NCBI RefSeq assembly: GCF_017741935.1
Contig: NZ_JAGHMH010000028.1
Location: forward strand, 496,001 to 560,000
DNA from: Rhizobium sp. 16-449-1b
Lineage (GTDB): Bacteria > Pseudomonadota > Alphaproteobacteria > Rhizobiales > Rhizobiaceae
Direction of reading: 5' to 3'
Length of the DNA stretch: 64,000 nt
Of this stretch, positions 16,906-26,495 are shown piece after piece. The position numbers were made by a program, and so were the translations under genes. Every line of letters starts with the position of its first letter. Within the stretch, counting starts at the first letter, position 1. Below the pieces are notes generated by a model. It was given only the letters and a program-made list of their open reading frames with translations, made no database searches and had not been told where the DNA came from.

Positions 16906-17814
16906 ATGAGCAGCATTCCCACCCGCCGCAAACCGCCGCGCGTCGGCGATCAGCCGATCGTCAGACGCACATTGATCAGCCTTGTGCTTATCATCGGCGC
17001 GTTTCTCATCCTGGCGCCGCTCGTTATCATCGGCGTCGAAGCCCTCGCTAAGGGGTGGCAGGTCTATAGCGCGACGATCAGTCATCCCGATACGCTGCAT
17101 GCGATCATGCTGACGGTGCTGACCGCGCTGATCGCTGTGCCCATTAATACCACCTTCGGCGTCGCGGCCGCGTGGTCGATCACCAAGTTCGATTTCTGGG
17201 GCAAGCGCTTCCTGCTCGTGCTGATCGAGGTGCCGTTCTCCGTATCGCCGATCGTCGCAGGCGTTGCCTATCTCTTCGTCTACGGGCTGCAGGGCATCTT
17301 TGGGCCGACGCTCGAGGCCTACGACATCAAGATCCTGTTTGCGATTCCTGGTATCGTTCTCGCCTCGATGTTCGTGACCGCGCCCTTCGTCGCGCGCGAA
17401 CTCATCCCGTTGATGCAGGCGCAGGGGCGCGATCTCGAAGAAGCGGCGACGTCGCTTGGCGCTTCCGGCTGGCGCACCTTCTTCTCTGTCACACTGCCGA
17501 ATATCAAATGGGCGATGCTCTACGGTGTCGTGCTTTGCAATGCACGCGTGATGGGAGAGTTCGGCGCGGTCTCTGTGGTCTCGGGCAATATCCGCGGCCA
17601 GACGAATACGCTGCCGCTGCACATCGAGCTGCTCTATCACGATTATCAGGCAACCGGCGCCTTCGCCGCCGCCTCGATCCTGGCGGTCATCGCCATCTTC
17701 ACCATCATCGCCAAGGTCGCGCTTGAGCGCCAGGGGGCCGGCCGCCGCTCCAGCAGTGCCAAGCCCGCCGCGCGTCCCGCCCTTGTTGCCCAGTCAGCAG
17801 AGAAAAACTCATGA
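16906..17814 (+). CDS. cysW: Sulfate ABC transporter, permease CysW
   Basis: A 302-residue permease, partner of CysT in a CysT-CysW heterodimer. It shows the family opening around TLISLVLIIGAFLILAPL, the segment VPFSVSPIVAGVAYLFVYG and the EAA loop EEAATSLGASGWRTFFSVTLP. MGEFGAVSVVSG is also typical of CysW. The C-terminal tail is Ala/Ser/Arg-rich and cytoplasmic. Its stop overlaps the cysA start by 4 bp. Confidence 0.92.
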   Translation: MSSIPTRRKPPRVGDQPIVRRTLISLVLIIGAFLILAPLVIIGVEALAKGWQVYSATISHPDTLHAIMLTVLTALIAVPINTTFGVAAAWSITKFDFWGKRFLLVLIEVPFSVSPIVAGVAYLFVYGLQGIFGPTLEAYDIKILFAIPGIVLASMFVTAPFVARELIPLMQAQGRDLEEAATSLGASGWRTFFSVTLPNIKWAMLYGVVLCNARVMGEFGAVSVVSGNIRGQTNTLPLHIELLYHDYQATGAFAAASILAVIAIFTIIAKVALERQGAGRRSSSAKPAARPALVAQSAEKNS

Positions 17815-18845
17815 AGATCCGCCTCGACCACGTCGTCAAAACCTTCGACACGTTCCGCGCCGTGCGCGACGTCTCGCTGGATATCCGCAGCGGCGAACTT
17901 CTGGCGCTGCTCGGGCCATCGGGTTCCGGCAAGACCACGATCCTGCGCATGGTCGCCGGTCTCGAATATTCGGATGGCGGCCAGATATTTTTCGGCGATC
18001 AGGATGCGACCGATATTCCGGTGCGCGATCGCGGCGTCGGCTTCGTCTTCCAGCACTATGCGCTCTTCCCGCACATGACGGTCGGCGAAAACATCGCCTT
18101 CGGCATGAAGGTGTCGAAGGTCAAGCGCGACAAGGCCGCGATCGACGCGCGCGTCACCGAGTTGCTGCGCCTCGTGCGGCTGGAGGGGCTGGGCGACCGG
18201 TTTCCGGCGCAGATTTCAGGCGGTCAACGCCAGCGCGTGGCGCTTGCTCGCGCGCTCTCCGTCGACCCGAAAGTGCTGCTTCTGGACGAGCCCTTCGGCG
18301 CGCTCGATGCCAATGTTCGCCACGACCTGCGCCGCTGGCTGCGCGAGATCCACCACGAACTGGGCATCACCACCATCTTCGTGACCCACGACCAGGAAGA
18401 GGCGCTCGATCTTGCCGACCGTGTCGTCATCCTGAAGGACGGCAAGATCGTTCAGGAGGGCACGCCCGAGCAGGTCTGCCGTGATCCGCAATCGGCCTTC
18501 GTGATGAAATTCCTGGGTGACGCGAATGTGTTGCCGGCCGAAATCCGCTCTGGCGTCGCCTATGCCGGCGGTGCTTCGGTCGCGGCACCCGGCATTGCCG
18601 ATGGCACCGGCGAGATCTATGCGCGCCCGGCCGATCTGGATTGGTCAGGTGACGGCCCCGGCATCGGCGCCAGCGTCGATCGTGTTCTCGATCGGCCGGA
18701 TGGTCGCCGCATTCTCGCGAGCACCGAAAGCGGCGTGCAGCTGGAATTCGACGTCGAGCCCGAGCGCTCTGTCCAGGCAGGAGATCGCGGCTTCGTCACG
18801 GTACGCCGCGCCAAGGTGTTTGGCGCAGCGCAGGCCGCAGTCTAA
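17811..18845 (+). CDS. cysA: Sulfate ABC transporter, ATP-binding protein CysA
   Basis: A 344-residue ABC ATPase. The first 235 residues carry Walker A GPSGSGKTT, the signature ISGGQRQRVAL, Walker B VLLLDEPFGALD and the switch His in FVTHDQEEA. The remaining 110 residues form the regulatory C-terminal domain (TOBE-like, rich in beta strands; ending GDRGFVTVRRAKVFG) typical of CysA. It completes the sulfate importer and ends only 4 bases from the convergent siderophore ATPase gene, so the two transcripts must overlap or stop inside each other. Confidence 0.92.
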   Translation: MKIRLDHVVKTFDTFRAVRDVSLDIRSGELLALLGPSGSGKTTILRMVAGLEYSDGGQIFFGDQDATDIPVRDRGVGFVFQHYALFPHMTVGENIAFGMKVSKVKRDKAAIDARVTELLRLVRLEGLGDRFPAQISGGQRQRVALARALSVDPKVLLLDEPFGALDANVRHDLRRWLREIHHELGITTIFVTHDQEEALDLADRVVILKDGKIVQEGTPEQVCRDPQSAFVMKFLGDANVLPAEIRSGVAYAGGASVAAPGIADGTGEIYARPADLDWSGDGPGIGASVDRVLDRPDGRRILASTESGVQLEFDVEPERSVQAGDRGFVTVRRAKVFGAAQAAV

Positions 18846-18849
18846 GCGA

Positions 18850-19602
18850 TCAGATAGCGCCGTCGACGATGACGAGCGGCGTTCCCTGCGAGCAGTGTTC
18901 GATCCGCGCGTCGATCTTGTAGATATCGCGCAGCATGGTCTTGGTGATCACGTCGCCGGTCTTGCCGCTCGCCGCCATCTTGCCGTTGCTGATGACGACG
19001 GTGTTCTCGCAATAGCGCAGGGCGTGATTGAGATCATGAAGCGCGATGAGGACGATCATGCCGTCGCGCTTGGCGGTGGCGGAGATGAAGTCCAGGACCT
19101 CCACCTGCCGATGCAGATCGAGCGCCGAGGTCGGCTCGTCCATGAGCAGGACTTCCGGATTGCGAATGAGCGCCTGCGCAAGCGAGACCAGCTGGCGCTG
19201 GCCGCCGGAAAGTTCGCCAAGCCCGCGAAAGGCGAGATCGTCGATGCGCAGCGCCTTCAGGAGCCGGTCGATCGCCGCCAGCTCCTCGTCGGCCACCCGC
19301 CAGCCGCTGCCCTGCTTGGCCGACAGCAATACGGACTCGTAGACCGTCAGTACGGCGTTGGCGCCGGTGTCCTGCGGCATGTAACAGATCGTTCGCGGAC
19401 CGGCCTCGGTATCGGAAAGCTCGACCAGCCCCGGCCCCTTGATCAGCGAGGCGATGCGCTTGAAGAGCGTGGACTTGCCTGCCGCGTTCGGCCCGATGAT
19501 CGCGGTGACGCTGCCGCCGCGAAGATCGTCGATCCCGACATCCTGGAGCACCTTGACCCGACCATAGGTCGCGCCAACGTTTTTGAGCGCGAGCGCTACC
19601 AT
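18850..19602 (-). CDS. Ferric-siderophore ABC transporter, ATP-binding protein (FecE/FepC type)
   Basis: A 250-residue ABC ATPase of the iron-siderophore class. Visible motifs are Walker A GPNAAGKST, the signature LSGGQRQLVSLAQALIRNP, Walker B VLLMDEPTSALD and the switch His in IALHDLNHALRYCEN, all typical of FecE/FepC. The start at 19602 makes a 7-bp overlap with the permease gene; the frame is open far upstream only because it runs through the permease in another phase. It powers import by the permease and binding protein encoded upstream. Confidence 0.88.
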   Translation of the reverse strand: MVALALKNVGATYGRVKVLQDVGIDDLRGGSVTAIIGPNAAGKSTLFKRIASLIKGPGLVELSDTEAGPRTICYMPQDTGANAVLTVYESVLLSAKQGSGWRVADEELAAIDRLLKALRIDDLAFRGLGELSGGQRQLVSLAQALIRNPEVLLMDEPTSALDLHRQVEVLDFISATAKRDGMIVLIALHDLNHALRYCENTVVISNGKMAASGKTGDVITKTMLRDIYKIDARIEHCSQGTPLVIVDGAI

Positions 19603-20666
19603 GCGCGTCTCCTGTTGCTGAAAATGAGAACGAAGAAGAACGGCACGCCCACCAGCGCCGTAATCACGCCGATCGGCAGGATGGCGCCGGGAATGAGCAT
19701 CTTGCTCACCACCGATGTCACCGAAAGAAGAAGCGCGCCGCAGATGACGGCTCCGGGCAAGAAGAAGCGCTGATCCTCGCCGACGACCATGCGCGCGATA
19801 TGTGGACCGACCAGTCCGACGAAGCCGATGGTTCCGACGAAGGAGACCGGTATGGCCGCGAGCAGGCTGACGATCATCATCGTCTGCAGCCGCAGGCGCC
19901 GCACGTTGACGCCCATGCTTGCCGCCTTGTCGTCGCCGAGCCGCAGTGCGGTCAGAGCCCAGGCATCCTTCATGAACAGGGGAACGGTCACGACGAGAAC
20001 GGCGGCCGTGAACCAGACCTTCGGCCATGTTGCCTTGGTCAGGCTGCCCATGGTCCAGAACACAACGGCTGCAAGCGCCTGTTCGGAGGCCAGATATTCC
20101 AGCAGCGACAGGGCCGCATTGAAGGTGAAGACCAGCGCGATCCCGAGCAGCACGATGGTCTCGACGCTCACGCCGCGCATGGTCGAGGCGAAATGGATGA
20201 AGAGCGCCGCGGCCATCGCCATCAGGAAGGCATTGAGCGGCACCATGTACTGGATGGCGCCGGGAAACAGCGAAACGCCGCCGACCAGCGCAAGCGCTGC
20301 ACCGAAGCTCGCGGCCGCCGAGATCCCTAGCGTAAAGGGGCTCGCGAGCGGGTTGGAGAGGATCGTCTGCATCTGCGCGCCGGCAACCGACAGCGATGCG
20401 CCGACCGTGACCGCCATCAGGGCGATCGGCATGCGGATATCCCAGATGATCACCCGCAGCTGCGCCGTCACGGCGCTCGGGTCCGCAAGTGCCGCAAGCA
20501 CGTCCGATAGCGAATAGTTGGCCGGTCCGAGCGCCATATCGAGCGCGATGCTGAAACACAGCGCGATGGTGAGCGCGAGCAGGATCAGGATGCGGCGCAA
20601 GGCAAGGGCGCGATATTGCACGCGCCCCGTTGTCGATGTCTCGATGGCGCTGACAGCCATGCTCAC
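19596..20666 (-). CDS. Ferric-siderophore ABC transporter, permease (FecCD family)
   Basis: A 356-residue permease with about ten hydrophobic segments, normal for the FecCD/BtuC family. Family markers include RMPIALMAVTVGASLSVAGA, the NPLASPFTLGISAAASFGAAL stretch (here split: NPLASPFTLG and ISAAASFGAAL), and VGTIGFVGLVGPHIAR near the C terminus, followed by LPIGVITALVGVPFFF. There is one permease gene, so the transporter would be a homodimer. Its start overlaps the binding-protein stop by 4 bp (20663-20666). Confidence 0.9.
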   Translation of the reverse strand: MSMAVSAIETSTTGRVQYRALALRRILILLALTIALCFSIALDMALGPANYSLSDVLAALADPSAVTAQLRVIIWDIRMPIALMAVTVGASLSVAGAQMQTILSNPLASPFTLGISAAASFGAALALVGGVSLFPGAIQYMVPLNAFLMAMAAALFIHFASTMRGVSVETIVLLGIALVFTFNAALSLLEYLASEQALAAVVFWTMGSLTKATWPKVWFTAAVLVVTVPLFMKDAWALTALRLGDDKAASMGVNVRRLRLQTMMIVSLLAAIPVSFVGTIGFVGLVGPHIARMVVGEDQRFFLPGAVICGALLLSVTSVVSKMLIPGAILPIGVITALVGVPFFFVLIFSNRRRAW

Positions 20667-21793
20667 ATGTCCTTCAGGGAGACGAAATAGCCCTGCTTGT
20701 AATCCAGCGGCAGGAAGCGGGCGTGCAGTTCCTTGAAGGTCGCTTCAGGATCGAGATCGGCGAAGAGATCGGGATGCAGCCACTTCGCCATCTCCTGGAT
20801 CGCGACGAACTGGTAGGGGTTGTTGTAGAACTGGTGCCAGATGGCATGCACATTGCCGTCAGCAACCGCCTTGACGCCGGTGAAGGCCGGGCGCTTGGTC
20901 AGTGCCTCAAGCTTGCGATGGGCTTCCTTCAGGTCCGCTCCGTAGCCAACACCCACCCAGGCGCCGCCTGGAACGTACTTGTCCCAATTGCCACCGGTCA
21001 CGATGATCTGATCCGGGTTGGAGGCGATGACCTGCTCCGGATTGACCGTTCCGAAGGTGCCGGGAATGATGCCCTTGGCCATGTTGATGCCGCCGGCGAT
21101 CTCGACCATCTTGCCGAAATTCTCGTTGCCGAAGGACATGCAGCAATCATCCGAATAGCCGCCGGCGCGTTCCACGAAGACCACCGGCTTCTGCGGGTTG
21201 TTCTTCTCGATGACATCGGTCACGCGCTTGATGCTGTCGGCGCGGAACTTGATGAAATCCTCGGCGACCGCTTCCTTGCCCATCAGCTGGCCCATGACGC
21301 GCATGCTCGGCTCGGTGTTTTCCATCGGCTTCTCGCGGAAATCCACGTAGACGAGGGGAATGCCGACCTTGCCGAGCTTTTCGATATAGCCTGCTTCTTC
21401 CGTCGCGGTCTTGGCGTCGATGTTCATCAGGATGACGTCGGGCTTCAGCGCCACGGCCTGCTCGATATCGAAGGTGCCATCCTTCATGCCGCCGAATGTC
21501 GGCAGCTTGGCGATGTCGGGATACTTGGCGAGATAGGCGTCATAGGATTCCGGATCCGCCTTCGGCAGATCGTCGCGCCAGCCGACCACGTGTTCGAAGG
21601 GGTTTTCCTTGTCGAGCGCGGCGAGGAAGTAGATCTGGCGGCCTTCGCCGAGAATCATGTGCTTCACGGGCGTATTCACTTCGACGCTTCGCCCCGTCAC
21701 GTCCTTGATGGTGACGGTATCGGCCAGGGCCGGCAAGGCGGTCGAAATGAGGAGGGCGGCTGCTAGTGCTTGGATCTTGCCGGTGAGGCGCAT
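20663..21793 (-). CDS. Ferric-siderophore ABC transporter, substrate-binding protein
   Basis: A 376-residue periplasmic binding protein with a Sec signal (about residues 1-24, ending ALADTV). The mature part starts with TIKDVTGRSVEV, like other class III iron-siderophore binding proteins, and has VKHMILGEGR and KPDVILMNIDA. A Cys pair (SDDCCMSFG) in the second lobe is unusual and may form a disulfide or affect the ligand. The ligand cannot be read from sequence; family members carry Fe-siderophores, haem or cobalamin. First gene of the operon, with an iron box 43 bases upstream of its start. Confidence 0.88.
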   Translation of the reverse strand: MRLTGKIQALAAALLISTALPALADTVTIKDVTGRSVEVNTPVKHMILGEGRQIYFLAALDKENPFEHVVGWRDDLPKADPESYDAYLAKYPDIAKLPTFGGMKDGTFDIEQAVALKPDVILMNIDAKTATEEAGYIEKLGKVGIPLVYVDFREKPMENTEPSMRVMGQLMGKEAVAEDFIKFRADSIKRVTDVIEKNNPQKPVVFVERAGGYSDDCCMSFGNENFGKMVEIAGGINMAKGIIPGTFGTVNPEQVIASNPDQIIVTGGNWDKYVPGGAWVGVGYGADLKEAHRKLEALTKRPAFTGVKAVADGNVHAIWHQFYNNPYQFVAIQEMAKWLHPDLFADLDPEATFKELHARFLPLDYKQGYFVSLKDM

Positions 21794-21835
21794 TGGTGGT
21801 CACTCCCTTGGAATTGACCTCCGTCTATTATTTTA

Positions 21836-21850
21836 TGACTTTATTAGTCA
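21836..21850 (-). promoter_or_regulatory. IRO box (RirA-type iron-responsive operator)
   Basis: TGACTTTATTAGTCA fits the TGA-N9-TCA iron-responsive operator that RirA uses in Rhizobiaceae, and its arms TGACT/AGTCA are perfect. It lies 43 bases upstream of the siderophore-binding-protein start in an AT-rich patch suited to a promoter. Repression in iron-replete cells is the expected outcome (inference from the family). Confidence 0.7.
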
Positions 21851-22037
21851 AGTTATATCTTGATTAGCATGCGAGAGCTATGCTCGACCGGTCGTCAACA
21901 CATTGACGCCATAGTGATCTTGCTTGCGGCGATGACCCATGGCTACTACCAACGGGCAGTGTTAACATATTGACCGCGTTGTACGAACGAGGACTGGCAG
22001 GTTTCGCCTGATCGCGATCTGGGAGATTGAAAAGAGT

Positions 22038-22649
22038 ATGAAGCCTTCGGTCGCTATCGTGGTGCTCGCCGCTGGACGAGCCAGCCGGATGGGAGAAGGC
22101 GGCGCTCACAAGTTGCTGGCCGAATTTGATGGCGTTCCCCTTATTCGTCGCGTCGCGCGGGCTGCGTTGGGCTCCGAGGCTTCAGCCGTTATCGTTGTGG
22201 TCGGACATCGCCAGGTCGAGATCAGAAACGCCCTGCACGATCTGCCGCTTCACATCATCGAAAATCCCGCCTACGGTTCGGGAATGGCGAGTTCGCTCAA
22301 GGCCGGATTTGCTTCGAGGCAATCCTCCGGCGCGGATGGCATTCTCGTCATGATGGGTGACATGCCCGGGATATCCAGCGCGAACATCAATCAGTTGATC
22401 GAGACATTTGAAAGCGCGCGTGGAGAGGCAATCGTCCGCTGCGTCGCCGATGGTCAACCTGGCAATCCCGTCATTCTGCCGAACTCTCTTAAAGACGCGG
22501 TTCTGCGCCTTGACGGTGATATGGGCGCGCGCGGGATTATCGAAACATGCGGCCTGCCCATCATCGGTGTGGAAATCGGTGCGGCGGCGCGTCTCGATCT
22601 CGACACGCCGGAAGCGATCGTCAAAGCCGGTGGGGTGCTAAAGGCCTAG
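22038..22649 (+). CDS. MobA-like nucleotidyltransferase (MocA/CTP:molybdopterin type)
   Basis: A 203-residue cytoplasmic protein of the NTP-transferase fold. The nucleotide-binding opening IVVLAAGRASRMGEGGAHKLL is present (read as IVVLAAGRASRMG then HKLL), followed by the Asp of MMGDMPGIS that binds the metal and the QPGNPVILP segment near residue 143. This pattern is that of MocA/MobA-like proteins, which attach CMP or GMP to molybdopterin; a CoxC-like accessory role is possible. No molybdoenzyme gene is nearby, so the target is unknown. It stands alone on the plus strand, divergent from the siderophore operon. Confidence 0.75.
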   Translation: MKPSVAIVVLAAGRASRMGEGGAHKLLAEFDGVPLIRRVARAALGSEASAVIVVVGHRQVEIRNALHDLPLHIIENPAYGSGMASSLKAGFASRQSSGADGILVMMGDMPGISSANINQLIETFESARGEAIVRCVADGQPGNPVILPNSLKDAVLRLDGDMGARGIIETCGLPIIGVEIGAAARLDLDTPEAIVKAGGVLKA

Positions 22650-22945
22650 CCGCTGAAACGCCATCGCGCTCTGGTTGCCGCACCCGGCCAAATCCGCCAG
22701 GAAAAAACGTTGGCGAGATCAGCATGTTGCCGGCCAATCCGGACAATTTTAATGGTTTTGTAAGTTAATTGTATGACGAATGGATCTCGGCAGTTCTGGG
22801 AGGAGCTATTCGCCATGACGGTGGAGTTGCGCTGCCATGCCCCTCCATATGTCGGTAGATGTTCGTGCATGCCTGGTCGACCCGTGAATGCGTGGGCCCG
22901 CCGGTAAAGCGATGAACAGTATCCGGCCGCGCGTCAGGCCTTGCC
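22650..22945. other. Intergenic region upstream of the interrupted chemoreceptor gene
   Basis: No gene is supported over these 296 bases. An AT-rich patch at 22743-22775 (around TTTTAATGGTTTTGTAAG) may hold the promoter for the chemoreceptor. No strong repeat or terminator is visible. Confidence 0.3.
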
Positions 22946-24892
22946 ATGAGCTTTCTTCAAAACGCTAAAATTCGCACGAAAATTGTCGCCGTGATTGCCT
23001 TGATGGGTATCACCGCGATCGCCGGACTTGCCTATGTCAGCACGCAATTCAAGAATGCGGACAGCCGATATGCAAGCTTCCTGTCGCATGAAAGCATGGC
23101 GGCGACCCTCAATGCCCGGGCGACCGGCGGCCTGTTGCAGCTTGGATTCCAGCTGGGCCTGATGATGATCAACGATCCCGCATCTCCTGAGTTTGCGGCG
23201 TCCATCAAGATCTACAACGACAACCTGGCTCTGATGAAGGAGCGCATCGTAACCACCGGACGCCTCGTCGAATCGAGGGCTGAGCCGGCCGCAGCGATGC
23301 TGACCGCTATCGCGGCCTTCGACACGACGGGTCAGCAGGTCATCTCGCTGGTCAGGGAAGGGAAGCGTGACGAAGCCGTTGTGGTCATGCGCCGCGCCGG
23401 CAATCAGCTGACGGCGATACTGCCGCTGTTTGCTGGTGGCAACGATCAGTTGATCAAGATGATGGAAGAAGGAACGGCCGATCTCCAGGCAACGACCGAC
23501 CACACGATCATCACCGGCCTGTCGGCACTTGGCGTTGCGCTGCTTGCCATCGTCGCCCTTGGCCTCTTTGTCGCCTCGCGCGGCATCACCACGCCGATCG
23601 ATCGTCTTCGCGAGCGGATGCGGACGCTGGCATCCGGCGATACGGCAAGCGAGACCCCGGGCTTGGATCGCAGGGACGAGGTTGGACAGATGGCTGCGGC
23701 GGTCGCGGTTTTCCGCGATAACGCGCTCGAACGTGCGCGTCTTGAGCGCGAAGCCGATGAAGGCCGCTCTCTGTCGGAACATGAGCGCCGGGCTCGTGAA
23801 GCTGCCAAGGAGAAGGACGCTGCCGATACCCGCGAAGCTGTCGAAGCGCTCGCGCTCGGCCTCAGCCGGCTTGCCGACGGCGATGTTTCTCATCGCATAT
23901 CCAAGCCATTCGTCGATCACCTGGATTCTCTGCGCAACAGCTACAACCTGTCGCTCGACAAGCTGCAGGCTGCCCTGCAGGCGGTAGGCCAGAATGCCGG
24001 TGTCATCAATTCCGGCGCCGCGGAAATTCGCTCTGCCGCCGATGATCTCGCGCGCCGCACCGAACAGCAGGCCGCTTCCCTCGAAGAAACAGCAGCGGCT
24101 CTGTAACAGATCACCACAACGGTGCGCGATTCGACCAAACGCGCCGAAGAGGCAAGCGTGCTCGTCGAGCGCACGCGGTCTGGTGCGGAGAAGTCGGGTG
24201 GCGTTGTACGCAATGCCGTCTCGGCCATGAACGAGATCGCCAAATCCTCCGGCGAGATCAGCAACATCATCGGCGTTATCGACGACATCGCGTTCCAGAC
24301 GAACCTGCTGGCCTTGAACGCGGGTGTCGAGGCGGCGCGTGCCGGCGAAGCCGGCAAGGGATTTGCTGTTGTTGCCCAGGAAGTCCGTGAACTCGCGCAG
24401 CGGTCGGCCAAGGCGGCAAAGGAGATCAAGTTCCTGATCACCACGTCAGAAACGCAGGTCAGCACCGGTGTCAATCTCGTCGGAGAAACCGGCACGGCGC
24501 TTGTCCAGATCGAAGCGGAAGTGACGGAAATTACCCGGCATGTCCGCGCTATCGTCGAGGCCGCGCGCGAGCAGTCGACAGGCATTCAGGAGATCAATAC
24601 CGCGGTCAACACCATGGACCAAGGCACGCAGCAGAACGCGGCGATGGTTGAACAGACCAATGCCGCGAGCCACAGCCTGGCCAAGGAAGCCAGCGCGTTG
24701 AATGCGCTGCTCGGTCAGTTCACGCTCGACCAGCATGCTCGCTCGCCGGCGCGGACATCGCCCTCGGTTGCCACCGAAACGTCGCGACCGGTGGTATCGC
24801 AGGCGCGGGCGTTGACGCAGCGCCTGGCATCCAGCTTCAAGGGTGGAAATGCCGCTGCTGCGGTCGCTCACAATGATTGGGAAGAGTTCTGA
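22946..24892 (+). pseudogene. Methyl-accepting chemotaxis protein interrupted by an in-frame TAA
   Basis: Two open segments in one frame, 22946-24103 and 24107-24892, are separated only by TAA at 24104-24106. Together they make a normal 648-codon chemoreceptor: first membrane segment (about 13-33), periplasmic four-helix-type domain, second membrane segment (about 192-214), HAMP, the start of the signalling domain (EETAAAL), then after the stop QITTTVRDS, the tip IDDIAFQTNLLALNAG, and the CheR-tether end DWEEF. Related receptors have Glu at the stop position (AALEQI), so a single G-to-T change (GAA or GAG context) explains it. The first part alone would lack the kinase-control tip. A sequencing error is possible. 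Confidence 0.85.
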
Positions 24893-24940
24893 TCTTGAGC
24901 TTGCGGCGTCGACTGACGGCGCCGCGCAGAGGTGATTGCG

Positions 24941-24971
24941 GATCGGCCATGTCTCATGGCCGATCTTTTTT
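24941..24971 (+). terminator. Rho-independent terminator
   Basis: A perfect 11-bp stem, GATCGGCCATG (24941-24951) and CATGGCCGATC (24955-24965), with a 3-base TCT loop is followed directly by six T residues. It ends the chemoreceptor transcript, 48 bases past the stop. It is among the strongest terminators in the window. Confidence 0.92.
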
Positions 24972-25028
24972 GTCTTAGGCCAAACCAGGCGACGCATGTT
25001 CTTGCCGGCCAAGCGTCGCGCGGCCCTA

Positions 25029-26495
25029 TCAGGCGCTCTTCGGAGCCGCCTGAGGTGCTAGCTGATGCGGCACCAGCAGGCAGGCCGGAACAATCAGCAC
25101 GGCGATCAGCATCATCACCATGAAGGTCGCGTGAAGCGCCTGCTGCAAAGCCAGGCGGATCTCGCCGCCGCCGCCAAGGGCTGCACCGCTGCCGTTCAGC
25201 AGAGCTCGCAATTGCTCAGGCGTGATCGCCTGCCCGTTGTTGGCGTGCGCCAGACCGTAGGTCAGAACTGCGCCCAGCACCGCGGCGCCGAGCGTGCTGC
25301 CGAGATTGCGCGAAAACACGTTGGAAGCGGTAGCGCTGCCCCTGTCGGAAGCCGTCACGCTCTCCTGGGTCAGGATGAGGGCGCCGATATTCAGCAAGCC
25401 CATGCCGAAGCCCATGATGAGCGAGCCGGCAGCCGCCAGCACGGGAGAGCTGGATGGTGCCAGCAGCACGAGCAGGCACGTTCCGACCGGTATGAAGAGG
25501 CTCCCAACGATCATGATCGGCCGCAGCCCGAAGCGGTAGAACTGGCGTGACGCGATCGTCGCGCCGCAGGGCCAGCCAAGCAGCAGCATGGTCAGGGCAA
25601 AACCGGCCACAAGCGGCGAGCGGTCGAGCACGGTCTGCACATACATCGGCAGGAAGGTCGTCAGGCCCATGATCGACATGCTGGCGAAAAAGACGGCCAA
25701 GTTGGCGAAGGCGATCGGCCGCCTCAGCCAAAGGTCGGGAGCGACCATCGGCGCTTCGGCGCGGCGCTCCTGCCAGATGAACGCGACCAGAGCGAAAAGG
25801 AAGATGATGAAGGCCGCGATGGTGTAGCCGGAGAGGCCGTTTTCCACCTCGGTCAGTGCGATCATCAGCGCGGAAATCGAGACAGCGAAAAGTGCGGCGC
25901 CAAGCACGTCGATGGAGACGACGCGAGGCCGCTTTTCCTCATGCAGGAACAAGATGAAGCACAGCGCCGCCAGAAGACCGACGGGTATGTTGATCCAGAA
26001 GATCCAGGCCCATGGGAGGTTGTGAATGATGATGCTGCCAAGAAGCGGCCCGACAACAGCAGACAGCGCCCATACGCTTGCGAGGTACCCTTGCACTTTG
26101 CCACGCTGGTTGCCTGGGAAAAGATCGGCGACCACGGTCATCGCGACAGGCTGAAGGGCGCCGGCGCCGATACCCTGCAACAAGCGAAACGCGATCATCG
26201 AGGGCATGGACCATGCGAAACCGGCGAGTATGGAGGCCAGCAGGAACAGCGCGATGCCGACCAGCAGCATCGGCTTGCGGCCGTAGATGTCGGCGAGCTT
26301 GCCGAAGATCACGGTCGTGGCGGTCTGCGTCAGAAGGAAGGACGAGAAGACCCAGGAATAGAGATTGATCTGGCCGAGCTGGGCTGCGATCTGCGGCATT
26401 GCCGTGGAGACGATCGTCGCTTCGATGGCGATCATCGCCATGCTTGCCATGATCGCGACAACGACCAGTCCGCGATGCGAAGTTCTTTGTGTCAT
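25029..26495 (-). CDS. MFS multidrug exporter, DHA2 (EmrB/QacA) family
   Basis: A 488-residue inner-membrane transporter with about 14 hydrophobic segments. The family motif near helix 1 is IEATIVSTAMPQIAAQLG, the loop 2-3 motif is GKLADIYGRKPML, and the antiporter motif C region reads VMAxxQ-like as GPLLGSIIIHNLPWAWIFWINIP further on. Such proteins export drugs or toxic organics by proton antiport. I chose the start at 26495 (MTQRTSHRG) from the family; a frame from 26594 adds an Arg-rich stretch unlike exporters. No Shine-Dalgarno is seen before 26495. It is a single gene; no linked regulator is visible. Confidence 0.85.
   Translation of the reverse strand: MTQRTSHRGLVVVAIMASMAMIAIEATIVSTAMPQIAAQLGQINLYSWVFSSFLLTQTATTVIFGKLADIYGRKPMLLVGIALFLLASILAGFAWSMPSMIAFRLLQGIGAGALQPVAMTVVADLFPGNQRGKVQGYLASVWALSAVVGPLLGSIIIHNLPWAWIFWINIPVGLLAALCFILFLHEEKRPRVVSIDVLGAALFAVSISALMIALTEVENGLSGYTIAAFIIFLFALVAFIWQERRAEAPMVAPDLWLRRPIAFANLAVFFASMSIMGLTTFLPMYVQTVLDRSPLVAGFALTMLLLGWPCGATIASRQFYRFGLRPIMIVGSLFIPVGTCLLVLLAPSSSPVLAAAGSLIMGFGMGLLNIGALILTQESVTASDRGSATASNVFSRNLGSTLGAAVLGAVLTYGLAHANNGQAITPEQLRALLNGSGAALGGGGEIRLALQQALHATFMVMMLIAVLIVPACLLVPHQLAPQAAPKSA

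Noticed and set aside
18517..19773. Plus-strand frame overlapping the end of cysA and the siderophore ATPase gene
   Set aside because: It is a shadow of two genes with clear Walker and signature motifs.
19603..20559. Possible N-terminal extension of the siderophore ATPase
   Set aside because: This part of the frame lies inside the permease gene in another phase and encodes Arg-rich non-protein-like sequence; the ATPase starts at 19602.
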